Of a stretch of 64,000 bases of DNA, positions 1 through 10,201 are shown in pieces (within the stretch, counting starts at the first letter, position 1; the number at the start of each line of letters is the position of its first letter). A model generated the notes under the pieces. The model was not told the DNA's origin and did no database searches. It saw only the letters and a program-made list of their open reading frames with translations. Location of the stretch: positions 248,001 to 312,000 of the forward strand of contig NZ_JALJVY010000001.1 of assembly GCF_024168485.1 (NCBI RefSeq). Direction: 5' to 3'. A program made the position numbers and the translations under genes. Source of the stretch: Sphingobium sp. OAS761 (GTDB taxonomy: Bacteria > Pseudomonadota > Alphaproteobacteria > Sphingomonadales > Sphingomonadaceae).

Positions 1-653
1 AGCCAAGCGTTGCGATTGCCGCCCATCTCCAGCGGGTCGATGTGCGACGGGGCGACGTAATAGAAGTTGGTATCGGAGACATTGATCCCGCGGATCAATT
101 GACTTGGCCCTCACTGCAAGGCCCACACAATGCGCAGAATGCGGCTGTTGCCATTGCGGTGGCGCAGGCGCTCGGCATAGACGACGCCACCATCGCCAAC
201 GCCCTCGCCAGCTACGCCTCGCTCCCCCATCGGATGCAGGCCGTGGCGACTCGGGACGGCGTCCTCTACGTCAACGACAGCAAGGCGACCAATCCCGCCT
301 CCACGGCACCCGCGCTCGCCGCATGGCCGGCGAAAGACGGCAAGCCGCGCATCCACTGGATCGTCGGCGGTCTCGCCAAGACCGACAATCTGGACGAGTG
401 TGCGCCGTATTTCGCCAATGTCGCCCACGCCTATACCATCGGCGAAGCGGGGCATATGTTCGCCGATCTGCTGCGCCCCCATATGGCCGTGGATGACAGT
501 GAAATGCTAAGCGCCGCCGTTCGCCGTGCGGCGCGGGTTGCCCGGCCGGGCGACGTCGTGCTGCTGTCGCCGGCCTGTGCGAGTTTCGATCAGTTCCGGG
601 ATTTCGAGGCGCGGGGCGACGCATTCGTGGCGGCCGTGAACGCGCTGGAATGA
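1..653 (+). CDS. murD: UDP-N-acetylmuramoylalanine--D-glutamate ligase, C-terminal part
   Basis: This is the last 216 codons of MurD, the cytoplasmic ligase that adds D-glutamate to UDP-MurNAc-L-Ala in peptidoglycan synthesis. The 5' end lies outside the window, and the frame is open from base 3. Visible Mur-ligase features are the central-domain segment GPHNAQN, the SLPHRM motif, NDSKATNP and the C-terminal LSPACASFDQF motif that closes the ligase C domain. It opens the dcw cluster, and its stop codon overlaps the proposed ftsW start. A GTG at 42 is internal and not a real start. The family call is firm; only the missing N-terminus is unknown. Confidence 0.95.
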   Translation, partial: PSVAIAAHLQRVDVRRGDVIEVGIGDIDPADQLTWPSLQGPHNAQNAAVAIAVAQALGIDDATIANALASYASLPHRMQAVATRDGVLYVNDSKATNPASTAPALAAWPAKDGKPRIHWIVGGLAKTDNLDECAPYFANVAHAYTIGEAGHMFADLLRPHMAVDDSEMLSAAVRRAARVARPGDVVLLSPACASFDQFRDFEARGDAFVAAVNALE

Positions 654-1894
654 TGGGCGCGGGGGGCGAGCATAGGATGGAAGGAACAAGGATGTTCAGG
701 GCTGGCGAATTGGTGAAGGGGTTCAAGGCCCGCACCGTTCCGCGCGAACGCACGGCGCTTGCCATCTGGTTCTGGGAAATCGACCGCGTTCTCCTGTCGC
801 TGATCGTGGCGCTCATGGCCATCGGTCTGGTGGCGGTGGCGGCGGCTTCTCCGGTGGCCGCGATCGACCGGTCGACCGCCGACGTCGCGGTCAATCCGCT
901 ACTCTACTTCTACCGCCAGCTCGTGTTCGTCATTCTTGGCGTGCCGATCATGCTGGTCATATCCATGCTGCCCCGGCCGCAGGCCCGGCGGCTGGCGACC
1001 TTTCTGGCCGTGTTTTTCTTCATCATGCTGCTGTCCGTGCCGCTGCTTGGCTCGACGGTCAACGGCGCCCGGCGCTGGATCGATCTGCCCGGTTTCCGGT
1101 TCCAGCCCTCGGAATTTCTGAAACCCGTCTTCGTCGTCACCATCGCCTGGTTGCTGTCGCTGCGGTCCAAGGACATCAGCCTGCCGGTGATCCCGCTGAC
1201 CGGCGCGATGACGCTGATCGTGGCGCTGGTGCTGATGCGCCAGCCCGATTTCGGACAGACCGTCATCTATTGTGCCTGCTGGGGCGTGCTGCTGCTGCTG
1301 TCGGGCGTGTCCATGCGCTTCATCGGCGCAATGGGCGGCGTGGCGCTCATGGGGCTGGTCGCTGTCTACATGTTCTACGAAAACGGGCGGCAGCGCGTGA
1401 ACGACTTCCTGGGCATCGGCGTCAATCAGGATACCGGCCCTGATCAGACGGATCTCGCCTTCCGGACTATCACCCATGGCGGCTTCACCGGAGTGGGGCC
1501 GGGCGGCGGCCAGAACAAGTTTCGCCTGCCCGAAGCGCATACCGACTATATATTTTCGGTGATCGGCGAGGAGTTCGGCCTGCTCGCCTGCATCGCCATC
1601 GCCTGTGTGTACCTTGCCATCGTGGTCCGCGTGCTGCTGCGCCTGCTGGACGAGGAGGATAATTTTACCATTTTGGCCGCCGCCGGACTGACCATGCAGT
1701 TCGGCTTGCAGGCGATCATCAACATGGGCGTCAACGCCCAGATATTTCCGTCCAAGGGCATGACGCTGCCCTTTATCAGCTATGGCGGCTCCTCTATGCT
1801 GGCGCTTTGCATCGGGGTCGGCCTGCTGCTCGCCTTCACGCGGCGCAATCCATTCATGGGCCGGCACACCGTTGTCAAATGGAGTGGCCGATGA
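650..1894 (+). CDS. ftsW: Septal peptidoglycan polymerase FtsW (SEDS family)
   Basis: FtsW is the integral inner-membrane SEDS glycosyltransferase that polymerises septal peptidoglycan with FtsI. The 414-residue reading has about ten hydrophobic segments. Family motifs are NGARRWIDLPG and QPSEFLKP in the middle, GPGGGQNKFRLPEAHTDYIF in the large periplasmic loop, and LPFISYGGSSM near the C-terminus. The first ATG (650) overlaps the murD stop, consistent with translational coupling. An ATG at 692 has a better Shine-Dalgarno (AAGGA) and would give a 400-residue protein, so the exact start is uncertain. Its position between murD and murG is the usual dcw order. Confidence 0.95.
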   Translation: MMGAGGEHRMEGTRMFRAGELVKGFKARTVPRERTALAIWFWEIDRVLLSLIVALMAIGLVAVAAASPVAAIDRSTADVAVNPLLYFYRQLVFVILGVPIMLVISMLPRPQARRLATFLAVFFFIMLLSVPLLGSTVNGARRWIDLPGFRFQPSEFLKPVFVVTIAWLLSLRSKDISLPVIPLTGAMTLIVALVLMRQPDFGQTVIYCACWGVLLLLSGVSMRFIGAMGGVALMGLVAVYMFYENGRQRVNDFLGIGVNQDTGPDQTDLAFRTITHGGFTGVGPGGGQNKFRLPEAHTDYIFSVIGEEFGLLACIAIACVYLAIVVRVLLRLLDEEDNFTILAAAGLTMQFGLQAIINMGVNAQIFPSKGMTLPFISYGGSSMLALCIGVGLLLAFTRRNPFMGRHTVVKWSGR

Positions 1895-3057
1895 GCATTT
1901 CCCGTCACTTCGTTCTCGCCGCCGGCGGAACGGGGGGTCACATGATTCCGGCGCATGCGGTGGCCGAGGAGCTGATGGCGCGAGGCCATCATGTCGCATT
2001 GGTGACGGACGAGCGGGGCGCGAAGATCCCCGGCATCTTCGACCGGGCGCAGGTCCATGTGATGCCCGCCGGCCGCATGACCAGGAATCCGGCAAGCTGG
2101 CCCGGTGCGCTCAAGGCGATCCTGGCCGGTCGCGCGATGTCGCGGCGCCTGAACGAAACCTTCCGGCCTACCGCCGTCGTCGGCTTCGGCGGCTATCCCG
2201 CCATGCCCGCCTTGCTGGGGGCGCTGGCAGACGGCATTCCAACCGCCATCCATGAACAGAATGCGGTGCTGGGCCGGGTCAACCGCCTGCTCGCCGGGCG
2301 TGTGGATGCCATCGCCACTGCCTATCCCGGCGTCGAGCGGCTGAAGGACAAATATGATGCCAAGGTGCATCTGGTGGGCAATCCGGTGCGCGAGGAAGTG
2401 AAGGCGCTGCGTGACGAGGAATTTCCCGCACTGACCGACGAAAGCGTCTTCCGCCTGCTGGTGATCGGCGGCAGTCAGGGCGCGACGATCCTGTCCCGCG
2501 TTGTTCCCGAAGGCCTGTCGATGCTCCCTGTCGCGCTGCGGCGCCGGCTTCAGGTGACGCAGCAATGCCGGGCCGAGGATATCGATCGCGTGCGCAAGCT
2601 CTATGCGGAGATGGAAATCCCCGCCGACCTTGCAACCTATTTCAACGATGTACCGGAAAAGCTGGGCTGGTCGCATCTGGTGATCGCGCGCGCCGGGGCG
2701 TCGACGCTGGCGGAACTGACCTGCGCGGGACGTCCGGCCATCCTCATTCCGCTGCCCAGCGCGATGGACGATCACCAGACCGCCAATGCCCGGGAAATGA
2801 CCGAGGCGGGTGGCGCGCGCACCATCACACAAGCGCGGTTCACCGCGGTCGAACTCGCCAAGCAGATGCAGAAGATGGCGATGGAACCGGGCGCGCTCCA
2901 GAATGCGGCCAAACGCGCCTGGAATTGCGGCCGTCCCAATGCTGCGCGCGACATGGCCGATTTGCTGGAAAGCATCGGCCACGCGCCCATCGTCAACGAT
3001 CCCGTCCGCGTCGGCCCGGCGCCGACCAGCCTCAATCTCCAGGGAGTTCCCGCATGA
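1891..3057 (+). CDS. murG: UDP-N-acetylglucosamine--N-acetylmuramyl-(pentapeptide) pyrophosphoryl-undecaprenol GlcNAc transferase
   Basis: MurG converts lipid I to lipid II at the cytoplasmic face of the inner membrane. The protein is 388 residues, normal for the family. The N-terminal glycine-rich loop [12 protein letters not shown] lies at about residues 10-20, and [14 protein letters not shown] follows. The C-domain carries VIGGSQGA and [21 protein letters not shown], which form the UDP-GlcNAc site. The start at 1891 (ATGA overlapping the ftsW stop) was preferred over upstream in-frame starts because the protein then begins just before the first Rossmann strand. It belongs to the dcw operon. 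Confidence 0.97.
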   Translation: MSISRHFVLAAGGTGGHMIPAHAVAEELMARGHHVALVTDERGAKIPGIFDRAQVHVMPAGRMTRNPASWPGALKAILAGRAMSRRLNETFRPTAVVGFGGYPAMPALLGALADGIPTAIHEQNAVLGRVNRLLAGRVDAIATAYPGVERLKDKYDAKVHLVGNPVREEVKALRDEEFPALTDESVFRLLVIGGSQGATILSRVVPEGLSMLPVALRRRLQVTQQCRAEDIDRVRKLYAEMEIPADLATYFNDVPEKLGWSHLVIARAGASTLAELTCAGRPAILIPLPSAMDDHQTANAREMTEAGGARTITQARFTAVELAKQMQKMAMEPGALQNAAKRAWNCGRPNAARDMADLLESIGHAPIVNDPVRVGPAPTSLNLQGVPA

Positions 3058-4481
3058 AGGGTGTCGGCACCGACATCGGCACGATCCATTTCATCGGCAT
3101 CGGCGGCATCGGCATGTCCGGTATCGCCGAAGTGATGCACAATCTGGGGTATAGCGTTCAGGGATCCGATGTTGCCGAAGGCTATGTCGTGGAAGGGCTG
3201 CGCGCCAAGGGGATAAGGGTGATGATCGGCCACAAGGCCGAAAATCTGGGCGACGCCGCCGTGGTCGTCACTTCGACCGCGATCAAGCGCGGCAATCCCG
3301 AGGTGGAACTGGCCCTGGAAACCCGGGTACCCGTCATCCGCCGCGCCGAAATGCTGGCCGAATTGATGCGCCTTAAATCCACCGTCGCGGTCGCGGGCAC
3401 CCATGGCAAGACGACGACCACCTCGATGATCGCCGCCTTGCTCGACGCGGGCGGGGTGGACCCGACCGTCATCAACGGCGGCATCATCAACAGCTACGGG
3501 TCGAACGCGCGGCTGGGCAACAGCGACTGGATGGTGGTGGAGGCCGATGAGAGCGACGGCAGCTTCCTGCGCCTGGACGGCACCATTGCCGTCGTCACGA
3601 ACATCGATCCCGAGCATCTGGATCACTATGGCTCCTTCGACCGGGTGAAGGACGCCTTCGTCGAGTTCGTGGGCAACGTGCCTTTTTACGGTGCAGCGAT
3701 GCTGTGCCTCGACCATCCCGAGGTGCAGGCCATCCTGCCGCGCGTGCAGGACCGCCGTATCGTCACCTACGGCTTTTCGGCGCAGGCCGATATTCGCGGC
3801 GAAAATGTCCAGTCCATCCCCGGGGGCAACCGCTTCGACGTGCAGATCCGCGATCGCGATGGTTCGGTCCGCCGCATCGAGGGGATCGAAATGCCGATGC
3901 CTGGCCGGCACAATGTGCTCAACGCCATGGCCGCCATCGGTGTGGCGCTTCAGATGGGCATTGACGACACGACCATCCAGACCGGCTTCGCCAAGTTCGG
4001 AGGCGTGAAGCGCCGCTTCACCAAGGTCGGGGAAATTCCGGCGGGCCAGGGGATCGCAACGGTCATCGACGATTACGGACATCACCCGGTCGAGATCAGG
4101 GCCGTGCTCGCCGCCGCCCGCGAAGGGGCGAAGGGCCGGGTCATCGCCGTGGTCCAGCCGCACCGCTTCACCCGTCTGCGCGACCTGATGGACGAATTTC
4201 AGCAGGCCTTCAACGACGCCGACATCGTCTACGCCGCCCCGGTCTACACCGCTGGCGAGCAGCCCATAGAGGGCGTGGACAGCGCGACGCTGGTCGCGGG
4301 CCTCAAACAACGGGGGCATCGCCACGCGGCAACGGTGATCGATGCCGCCGACCTTGCCGCCCATATCGCCGCCGATCTTCAGCCCGACGACATGATCGTC
4401 TGCCTGGGCGCGGGCGACATCACCAAATGGGCGGCCGGCCTTTCGGTCGCCGTGGCGGCGAAAGTCACGGAGAGCGCGTGA
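3054..4481 (+). CDS. murC: UDP-N-acetylmuramate--L-alanine ligase
   Basis: MurC is the cytoplasmic ATP-dependent ligase that adds the first amino acid, L-alanine, to UDP-MurNAc. The 475-residue protein shows the N-terminal UDP-binding glycine motif ([19 protein letters not shown]), the ATP loop [11 protein letters not shown], the [11 protein letters not shown] segment and the C-domain DDYGHHP signature. The start at 3054 forms an ATGA overlap with the murG stop. The reading frame runs open far upstream, but that part is antisense-like sequence inside murG and was excluded. Expression is probably coupled to the rest of the dcw cluster. Confidence 0.97.
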   Translation: MKGVGTDIGTIHFIGIGGIGMSGIAEVMHNLGYSVQGSDVAEGYVVEGLRAKGIRVMIGHKAENLGDAAVVVTSTAIKRGNPEVELALETRVPVIRRAEMLAELMRLKSTVAVAGTHGKTTTTSMIAALLDAGGVDPTVINGGIINSYGSNARLGNSDWMVVEADESDGSFLRLDGTIAVVTNIDPEHLDHYGSFDRVKDAFVEFVGNVPFYGAAMLCLDHPEVQAILPRVQDRRIVTYGFSAQADIRGENVQSIPGGNRFDVQIRDRDGSVRRIEGIEMPMPGRHNVLNAMAAIGVALQMGIDDTTIQTGFAKFGGVKRRFTKVGEIPAGQGIATVIDDYGHHPVEIRAVLAAAREGAKGRVIAVVQPHRFTRLRDLMDEFQQAFNDADIVYAAPVYTAGEQPIEGVDSATLVAGLKQRGHRHAATVIDAADLAAHIAADLQPDDMIVCLGAGDITKWAAGLSVAVAAKVTESA

Positions 4482-5377
4482 CGGCGATCCTGTCCCTTCC
4501 CCCGGTTCGCGGCAAGCTGACGGCATACGCGCCGCTGGCGCCGCTTGTCTGGTTCAAGACGGGCGGCGCGGCGCAATGGCTGTTCGAGCCCAGGGACGCG
4601 GACGACCTGTCGGCCTTTCTCGCCGCGCTCGATCCGTCGGAGCCGGTGATGGCGCTCGGCCTCGGGTCCAACCTTATCGTCCGCGACGGCGGCGTGCCGG
4701 GCGTGGTCGTGCGGCTGGGCAAGCCCTTCGCAACGGTGGAGGCGATCGACGCGACGACGCTACGCTGCGGCGGCGGCGCGTCGGGCATCCTCGTATCGTC
4801 GACAGCGCGCGACGCGGGCATATCGGGCCTCGAGTTCCTTCGCTCCATTCCCGGTACGGTCGGTGGCTTCGTGCGGATGAACGGCGGCGCCTATGGCCGC
4901 GAAACCTGCGATATCCTGCTCGAATGCGACGTGGTCCTCCGCTCGGGCGAGCGGGTGACGCTGTCCAATGCCGACCTCGCCTACACCTATCGCCACAGCA
5001 GCCTGCCCGAAGGTGCGGTCGTGACCAGCGCGACCTTCCGCGGCCAACCGGGCGAACCGGCTGCGATTCAGGCGGAAATGGACCGCATCGCCGCCGCGCG
5101 CGAAGCCAGCCAGCCGCTGCGCAGCAAGACCGGTGGCTCCACCTTCAAGAATCCGGACGGTCACAAGGCATGGGCGCTGGTGGACGAAGCGGGCTGTCGC
5201 GGCCTGAAGATGGGCGGCGCGCAGGTGAGCGAGAAGCACACCAATTTCCTGCTCAACACCGGCAACGCAAGCAGCGCCGACATAGAGGCGCTGGGCGAGG
5301 AGGTGCGCAGGCGCGTGAGGGAAAGGAGCGGCGTTGAGCTTGAGTGGGAAATCCAGCGCGTGGGCCTAGCGAAATGA
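4478..5377 (+). CDS. murB: UDP-N-acetylenolpyruvoylglucosamine reductase
   Basis: MurB is the FAD-dependent reductase that makes UDP-MurNAc from the enolpyruvyl intermediate. The 299-residue protein shows the FAD-binding segment [12 protein letters not shown], the SIPGTVGG motif, the TYRHSSLP loop and the catalytic serine context GGSTFKNP. The proposed start is GTG at 4478, which overlaps the murC stop (GTGA). An in-frame ATG further upstream would add 17 residues encoded inside murC and is less likely. murB lying directly after murC is the common dcw arrangement. Confidence 0.95.
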   Translation: MTAILSLPPVRGKLTAYAPLAPLVWFKTGGAAQWLFEPRDADDLSAFLAALDPSEPVMALGLGSNLIVRDGGVPGVVVRLGKPFATVEAIDATTLRCGGGASGILVSSTARDAGISGLEFLRSIPGTVGGFVRMNGGAYGRETCDILLECDVVLRSGERVTLSNADLAYTYRHSSLPEGAVVTSATFRGQPGEPAAIQAEMDRIAAAREASQPLRSKTGGSTFKNPDGHKAWALVDEAGCRGLKMGGAQVSEKHTNFLLNTGNASSADIEALGEEVRRRVRERSGVELEWEIQRVGLAK

Positions 5378-6321
5378 GAGGCCCCTGGCATGTCGCCGTC
5401 CTCATGGGCGGCTGGTCGGCGGAACGCCCCGTCTCGCTTTCCAGCGGGGAAGGCGTCGCCACGGCTCTTGAATCGCGCGGCCACCGCGTCACCCGCATCG
5501 ACATGGATCGCGACGTCGCCGCCCGCCTCGCCGAAGCGAGGGCCGATGTCGTGTTCAACGCGCTGCACGGCGTTCCGGGGGAGGACGGCACGGTGCAGGG
5601 CATGATGGATCTGATGGGCCTGACCTACACCCATAGCGGCCTCGCCACGTCGGTGATCGCGATCGACAAGCAGCTTACCAAGCAGGCGCTGGTGCCGCAC
5701 GGTATCCCCATGCCGAGCGGTCATGTCGTGGAAAGCGAAAGCCTGTTCGCCGCCGACCCGCTGCCGCGCCCCTATGTTCTGAAACCGGTCAACGAAGGCA
5801 GTTCGGTAGGTGTCGCCATCGTTACGGCGGACGGAAATTATGGCAACCCTATCGCGCGCGACAGCGCTGGCCCCTGGCAGGATTTTCCCCAATTGCTGGC
5901 CGAGCCCTATATTCGCGGTCGCGAACTGACGACTGCGGTGCTTGGCGACCGGGCCTTGCTGGTCACCGAACTCCGGCCCAAAAGCGGTTTCTACGATTTC
6001 GACGCGAAATATACCGACGGCATGGCCGAGCATGTCTGTCCGGCCGAGATCCCGGCCGAAATCAGCGAAGCCTGCAAGGACATAGCGCTGCGAGCGCACC
6101 GTTTGCTGGGGTGCAGGGGGGCGTCGCGCTCCGATTTTCGCTGGGACGACAGCCGGGGCGTGAGCGGACTCTATCTGCTGGAGGTCAATACCCAGCCGGG
6201 CATGACCCCTCTCAGCCTCGTCCCCGAACAGGCGGCGAAGCTGGGCATTGACTATGCCACGTTGGTGGAGACTATTGTTCAGGAGGCGCTGGACCGCGCC
6301 GGGGGACGGGAACATGGCTGA
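5374..6321 (+). CDS. ddl: D-alanine--D-alanine ligase
   Basis: Ddl makes the D-Ala-D-Ala dipeptide that ends the peptidoglycan stem; it is a cytoplasmic ATP-grasp enzyme. The 315 residues are typical of the DdlB group. Visible features are LMGGWSAERPVSLSSG at the N-terminus, NALHGVPGEDGTVQG, the ATP-grasp segment YVLKPVNEGSSVGVAIV, and LLEVNTQPGMTPLSLVPEQA at the metal/ATP site. ATG 5374 overlaps the murB stop by four bases. Its 3' end overlaps the start of ftsQ by eight bases. Confidence 0.97.
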   Translation: MRGPWHVAVLMGGWSAERPVSLSSGEGVATALESRGHRVTRIDMDRDVAARLAEARADVVFNALHGVPGEDGTVQGMMDLMGLTYTHSGLATSVIAIDKQLTKQALVPHGIPMPSGHVVESESLFAADPLPRPYVLKPVNEGSSVGVAIVTADGNYGNPIARDSAGPWQDFPQLLAEPYIRGRELTTAVLGDRALLVTELRPKSGFYDFDAKYTDGMAEHVCPAEIPAEISEACKDIALRAHRLLGCRGASRSDFRWDDSRGVSGLYLLEVNTQPGMTPLSLVPEQAAKLGIDYATLVETIVQEALDRAGGREHG

Positions 6322-7243
6322 GGCACGGATCAGGCGCGGGGGCGCCGCGCGATTGAGCAGCGCCCGGGACAGAACGGGTAAGGGGCGTGGCCGCACGCTC
6401 AAGCGCCAGAGTCGGATCGATCGCCTGATCGAGGCCCTGCCGGTCAGCGAAGCGACATTGCAGCGCATGGCGAGTTGGGTCATCGTCGGGATCGTCTGCG
6501 CCGTCCTCATCGGCCTGGGGATCATATTCGGCCTGCCATCGATGGCGCACAAGCAGGCGGCCGAGCTGGCATCGCGTGCCGGTTTCGAGGTCGAAAAGGT
6601 CGAAGTGCGCGGCGTCGAGCGGATGGACGAGATGCCGGTCTACAACATCGCGCTGGGACAGGTTGACCGGTCCATGCTGTCGCTCGACCTGCCAAAGGTC
6701 CGGACCGAAATGCTCAAGCTGGGCTGGGTGAAGGACGCGCGCATTTCCCGCCGACTGCCCGACACGCTGGTGGTCGACATCGTGGAGCGGGACCCGGTGG
6801 CGGTGTGGCAGCACAACGGTCAGCTTCACCTGATCGACGTCAGTGGCGCCGTGCTTCAGCCCGTATCGGTCAGCGCCATGCCGGACCTGCCGCTGGTCGT
6901 CGGCCCCGATGCCAATCGGCAGACGGGTGCGCTGGCGGCGCTGATGGAAAATGCGCCCGCCCTGAAGCCGATGCTGGCCGGCGCGACATGGGTAGGGAAC
7001 CGGCGCTGGGACTTGCGCTTTCAGTCCGGTGAAACCCTCTCCCTGCCGGAGGGGGACCGGGAATCCGCGTCGGCGCTAGTAAATTTCGCACGGATGGACG
7101 GAGTTAACCGGTTGCTGGGCCGGGGCATCGTGAAGTTCGATATGCGCGACCCCGACCGTTTTGTCCTGCGTCTGCCGCAGGGACGGGTCGAGGACAGGCC
7201 GATGGATGCGGCGGCAACGCCGGCGAAGGGCGAGGAAGGCTAA
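6314..7243 (+). CDS. ftsQ: Cell division protein FtsQ
   Basis: FtsQ is a bitopic inner-membrane protein of the divisome that links early and late division proteins through its periplasmic POTRA and beta domains. The 309-residue product has a basic cytoplasmic N-tail (about 50 residues) and one transmembrane segment at about residues 53-75 (WVIVGIVCAVLIGLGIIFGL). A POTRA domain follows (VEKVEVRGVERM through RRLPDTLVVDIVERDP), then the FtsQ C-domain. ATG 6314 was chosen over an upstream in-frame start inside ddl because it directly precedes the basic tail. Gene order ddl-ftsQ-ftsA-ftsZ is standard. Confidence 0.94.
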   Translation: MAEARIRRGGAARLSSARDRTGKGRGRTLKRQSRIDRLIEALPVSEATLQRMASWVIVGIVCAVLIGLGIIFGLPSMAHKQAAELASRAGFEVEKVEVRGVERMDEMPVYNIALGQVDRSMLSLDLPKVRTEMLKLGWVKDARISRRLPDTLVVDIVERDPVAVWQHNGQLHLIDVSGAVLQPVSVSAMPDLPLVVGPDANRQTGALAALMENAPALKPMLAGATWVGNRRWDLRFQSGETLSLPEGDRESASALVNFARMDGVNRLLGRGIVKFDMRDPDRFVLRLPQGRVEDRPMDAAATPAKGEEG

Positions 7244-7246
7244 ACC

Positions 7247-8530
7247 ATGGCGCAGCCCAAGGTCGAAAAGCTCATTACCGCGATCGACATTGGCTCCTGG
7301 AAGGTGTCGGCGTTGATCGCCGGGCGCACCGACACCGGCGAACTGGCAATATTGGGCACCGGCCAGCGGGAAAGCCGGGGCGTGCGCCGCGGCTTCATCG
7401 CCGACATGGAACGTACCGAACTGGCCGTCCGCGAAACGGTCGAGCAGGCCGAGCGCGTGGCGGGCACCAATATCGAGGATGTGTGGGTCAGCTTTTCCGG
7501 CGGCTCGCTCGTCAGCGATGTCGTCACGGTCGAACGCGACATGGGGGGGTATCGCATCGAGCAGGCGGATGTCGACGACCTGTTGACCACCGGCCAGCAA
7601 GGTATCGACCCCGATGGCCGCATCGTCCTGCACGCCCAGCCGACATGCTTCACCATCAACGGCAAGGTGCCGGTGAAAAAGCCTCTGGGCATGCACGCCG
7701 ACCTGCTCGGCGTGGACATCCATGTCGTGCTGGCCGACGGTGCGCCACTCGCCAATCTCGACCTTTGCGTGCGCGGGGCCTATCTCAACGTCAATTCGAT
7801 CGTCGCCGCGCCGATTGCCACGGGGCTTGCCTGCCTTTCGGAAGAGGAAAGGGACCTGGGCGTCGCGCTGGTCGAAATGGGTGCGGGCGTGACAAACGTC
7901 TCGCTTTATGCGGGCGGCATGCTCGTGGGCCTTCATTCCATCCCCATCGGTGCGGCGGACATCACCGACGACATCGCGTCTGCCTTCGGCATCCGCCGCA
8001 GCCAGGCCGAGCGGGTCAAATGCTTCTACGGATCCGCCATGCAGAATCCGCGCGATTTTCGCGAAATGATCGAAATCGCGCCGCCGCATGGTGACGTTGC
8101 GATGCCCGGCCAGGCCGCCGGGCCCAATGCGGAGGGCGGCAAAATCACGCGCGCCGCGCTGGTCGGCGTCATCTGTGAGCGGCTGAACCAGATCATGAGC
8201 GAGGTCAACGGCGCGTTGTCGGGCATGGGCTTCAATTCGACCGGACGGCAGGTCGTGCTGACCGGCGGCGGCGCCGAGATGAAGGGGATTGCCGATTATG
8301 CGCAGGGCGCGCTGGGCCGCGCGGTGCGGATCGGGCGCCCGCGGGGCTTGTCCGCCCTGCCCGAGGCGCATAGCGGCCCGGCCTTCACGACGCTGGCAGG
8401 ACTCGCGCTTTATGGCGCTTCCAACCCGGTTGATCTCCGCACGATGGCGCCCGCGCCGCAGACCGTGCATCGTATGGGATCGCCCCTCTGGTGGCAGCGC
8501 ATGATGCGGGCGATGAAGGCGAACTATTGA
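7247..8530 (+). CDS. ftsA: Cell division protein FtsA
   Basis: FtsA is an actin-fold ATPase that tethers FtsZ to the inner membrane. The 427-residue protein starts with the phosphate-1 loop AIDIGSWKVSALIAG, contains the SHS2/1C domain and the later actin-like motifs (VALVEMGAGVTNVSLYAGG, VVLTGGGAEMKGI), and ends in a short basic/aromatic tail (WWQRMMRAMKANY) that fits the membrane-targeting amphipathic helix. It begins three bases after the ftsQ stop. A 107-base gap with an AT-rich patch separates it from ftsZ. Confidence 0.96.
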   Translation: MAQPKVEKLITAIDIGSWKVSALIAGRTDTGELAILGTGQRESRGVRRGFIADMERTELAVRETVEQAERVAGTNIEDVWVSFSGGSLVSDVVTVERDMGGYRIEQADVDDLLTTGQQGIDPDGRIVLHAQPTCFTINGKVPVKKPLGMHADLLGVDIHVVLADGAPLANLDLCVRGAYLNVNSIVAAPIATGLACLSEEERDLGVALVEMGAGVTNVSLYAGGMLVGLHSIPIGAADITDDIASAFGIRRSQAERVKCFYGSAMQNPRDFREMIEIAPPHGDVAMPGQAAGPNAEGGKITRAALVGVICERLNQIMSEVNGALSGMGFNSTGRQVVLTGGGAEMKGIADYAQGALGRAVRIGRPRGLSALPEAHSGPAFTTLAGLALYGASNPVDLRTMAPAPQTVHRMGSPLWWQRMMRAMKANY

Positions 8531-8637
8531 GCGAATTGACAGATAGACGAAAATAGCTGGTGAAATCCCCTATTTTCTGGTGTTAACAAATGATGACGGT
8601 TTCGCTTCCTGACGAGGAAGCTGAGGGAGCAGAATAT

Positions 8638-10074
<1,437 letters not shown>

Positions 10075-10100
10075 TCGACAGAGGCGGCGTGTCCCCGCGC

Positions 10101-10163
10101 CGCTCCACGAAAAAGCGCGCCATCCGTCTTCCGAGGCGGATCGGCGCGCTTTTTCGTGGAGCG
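10101..10163 (+). terminator. Long perfect hairpin after ftsZ, probable terminator
   Basis: Two perfect 21-base arms (10101-10121 and 10143-10163) flank a 21-base loop, starting 27 bases after the ftsZ stop. The stem has a GC-rich core, and the right arm contains a run of five T. It fits an intrinsic terminator or a 3'-end stabilising hairpin closing the dcw cluster, although the T run is inside the stem rather than after it. Confidence 0.7.
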
Positions 10164-10201
10164 CATTTCCCAAGTGAGGTTGCATCGGTTAAGGCGACGC
10201 C

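Noticed and set aside
8531..8637. TTGACA at 8536-8541 as the -35 box of an ftsZ promoter
   Set aside because: No acceptable -10 box lies 16-18 bases downstream, so a promoter cannot be supported from sequence although one is likely in this gap.
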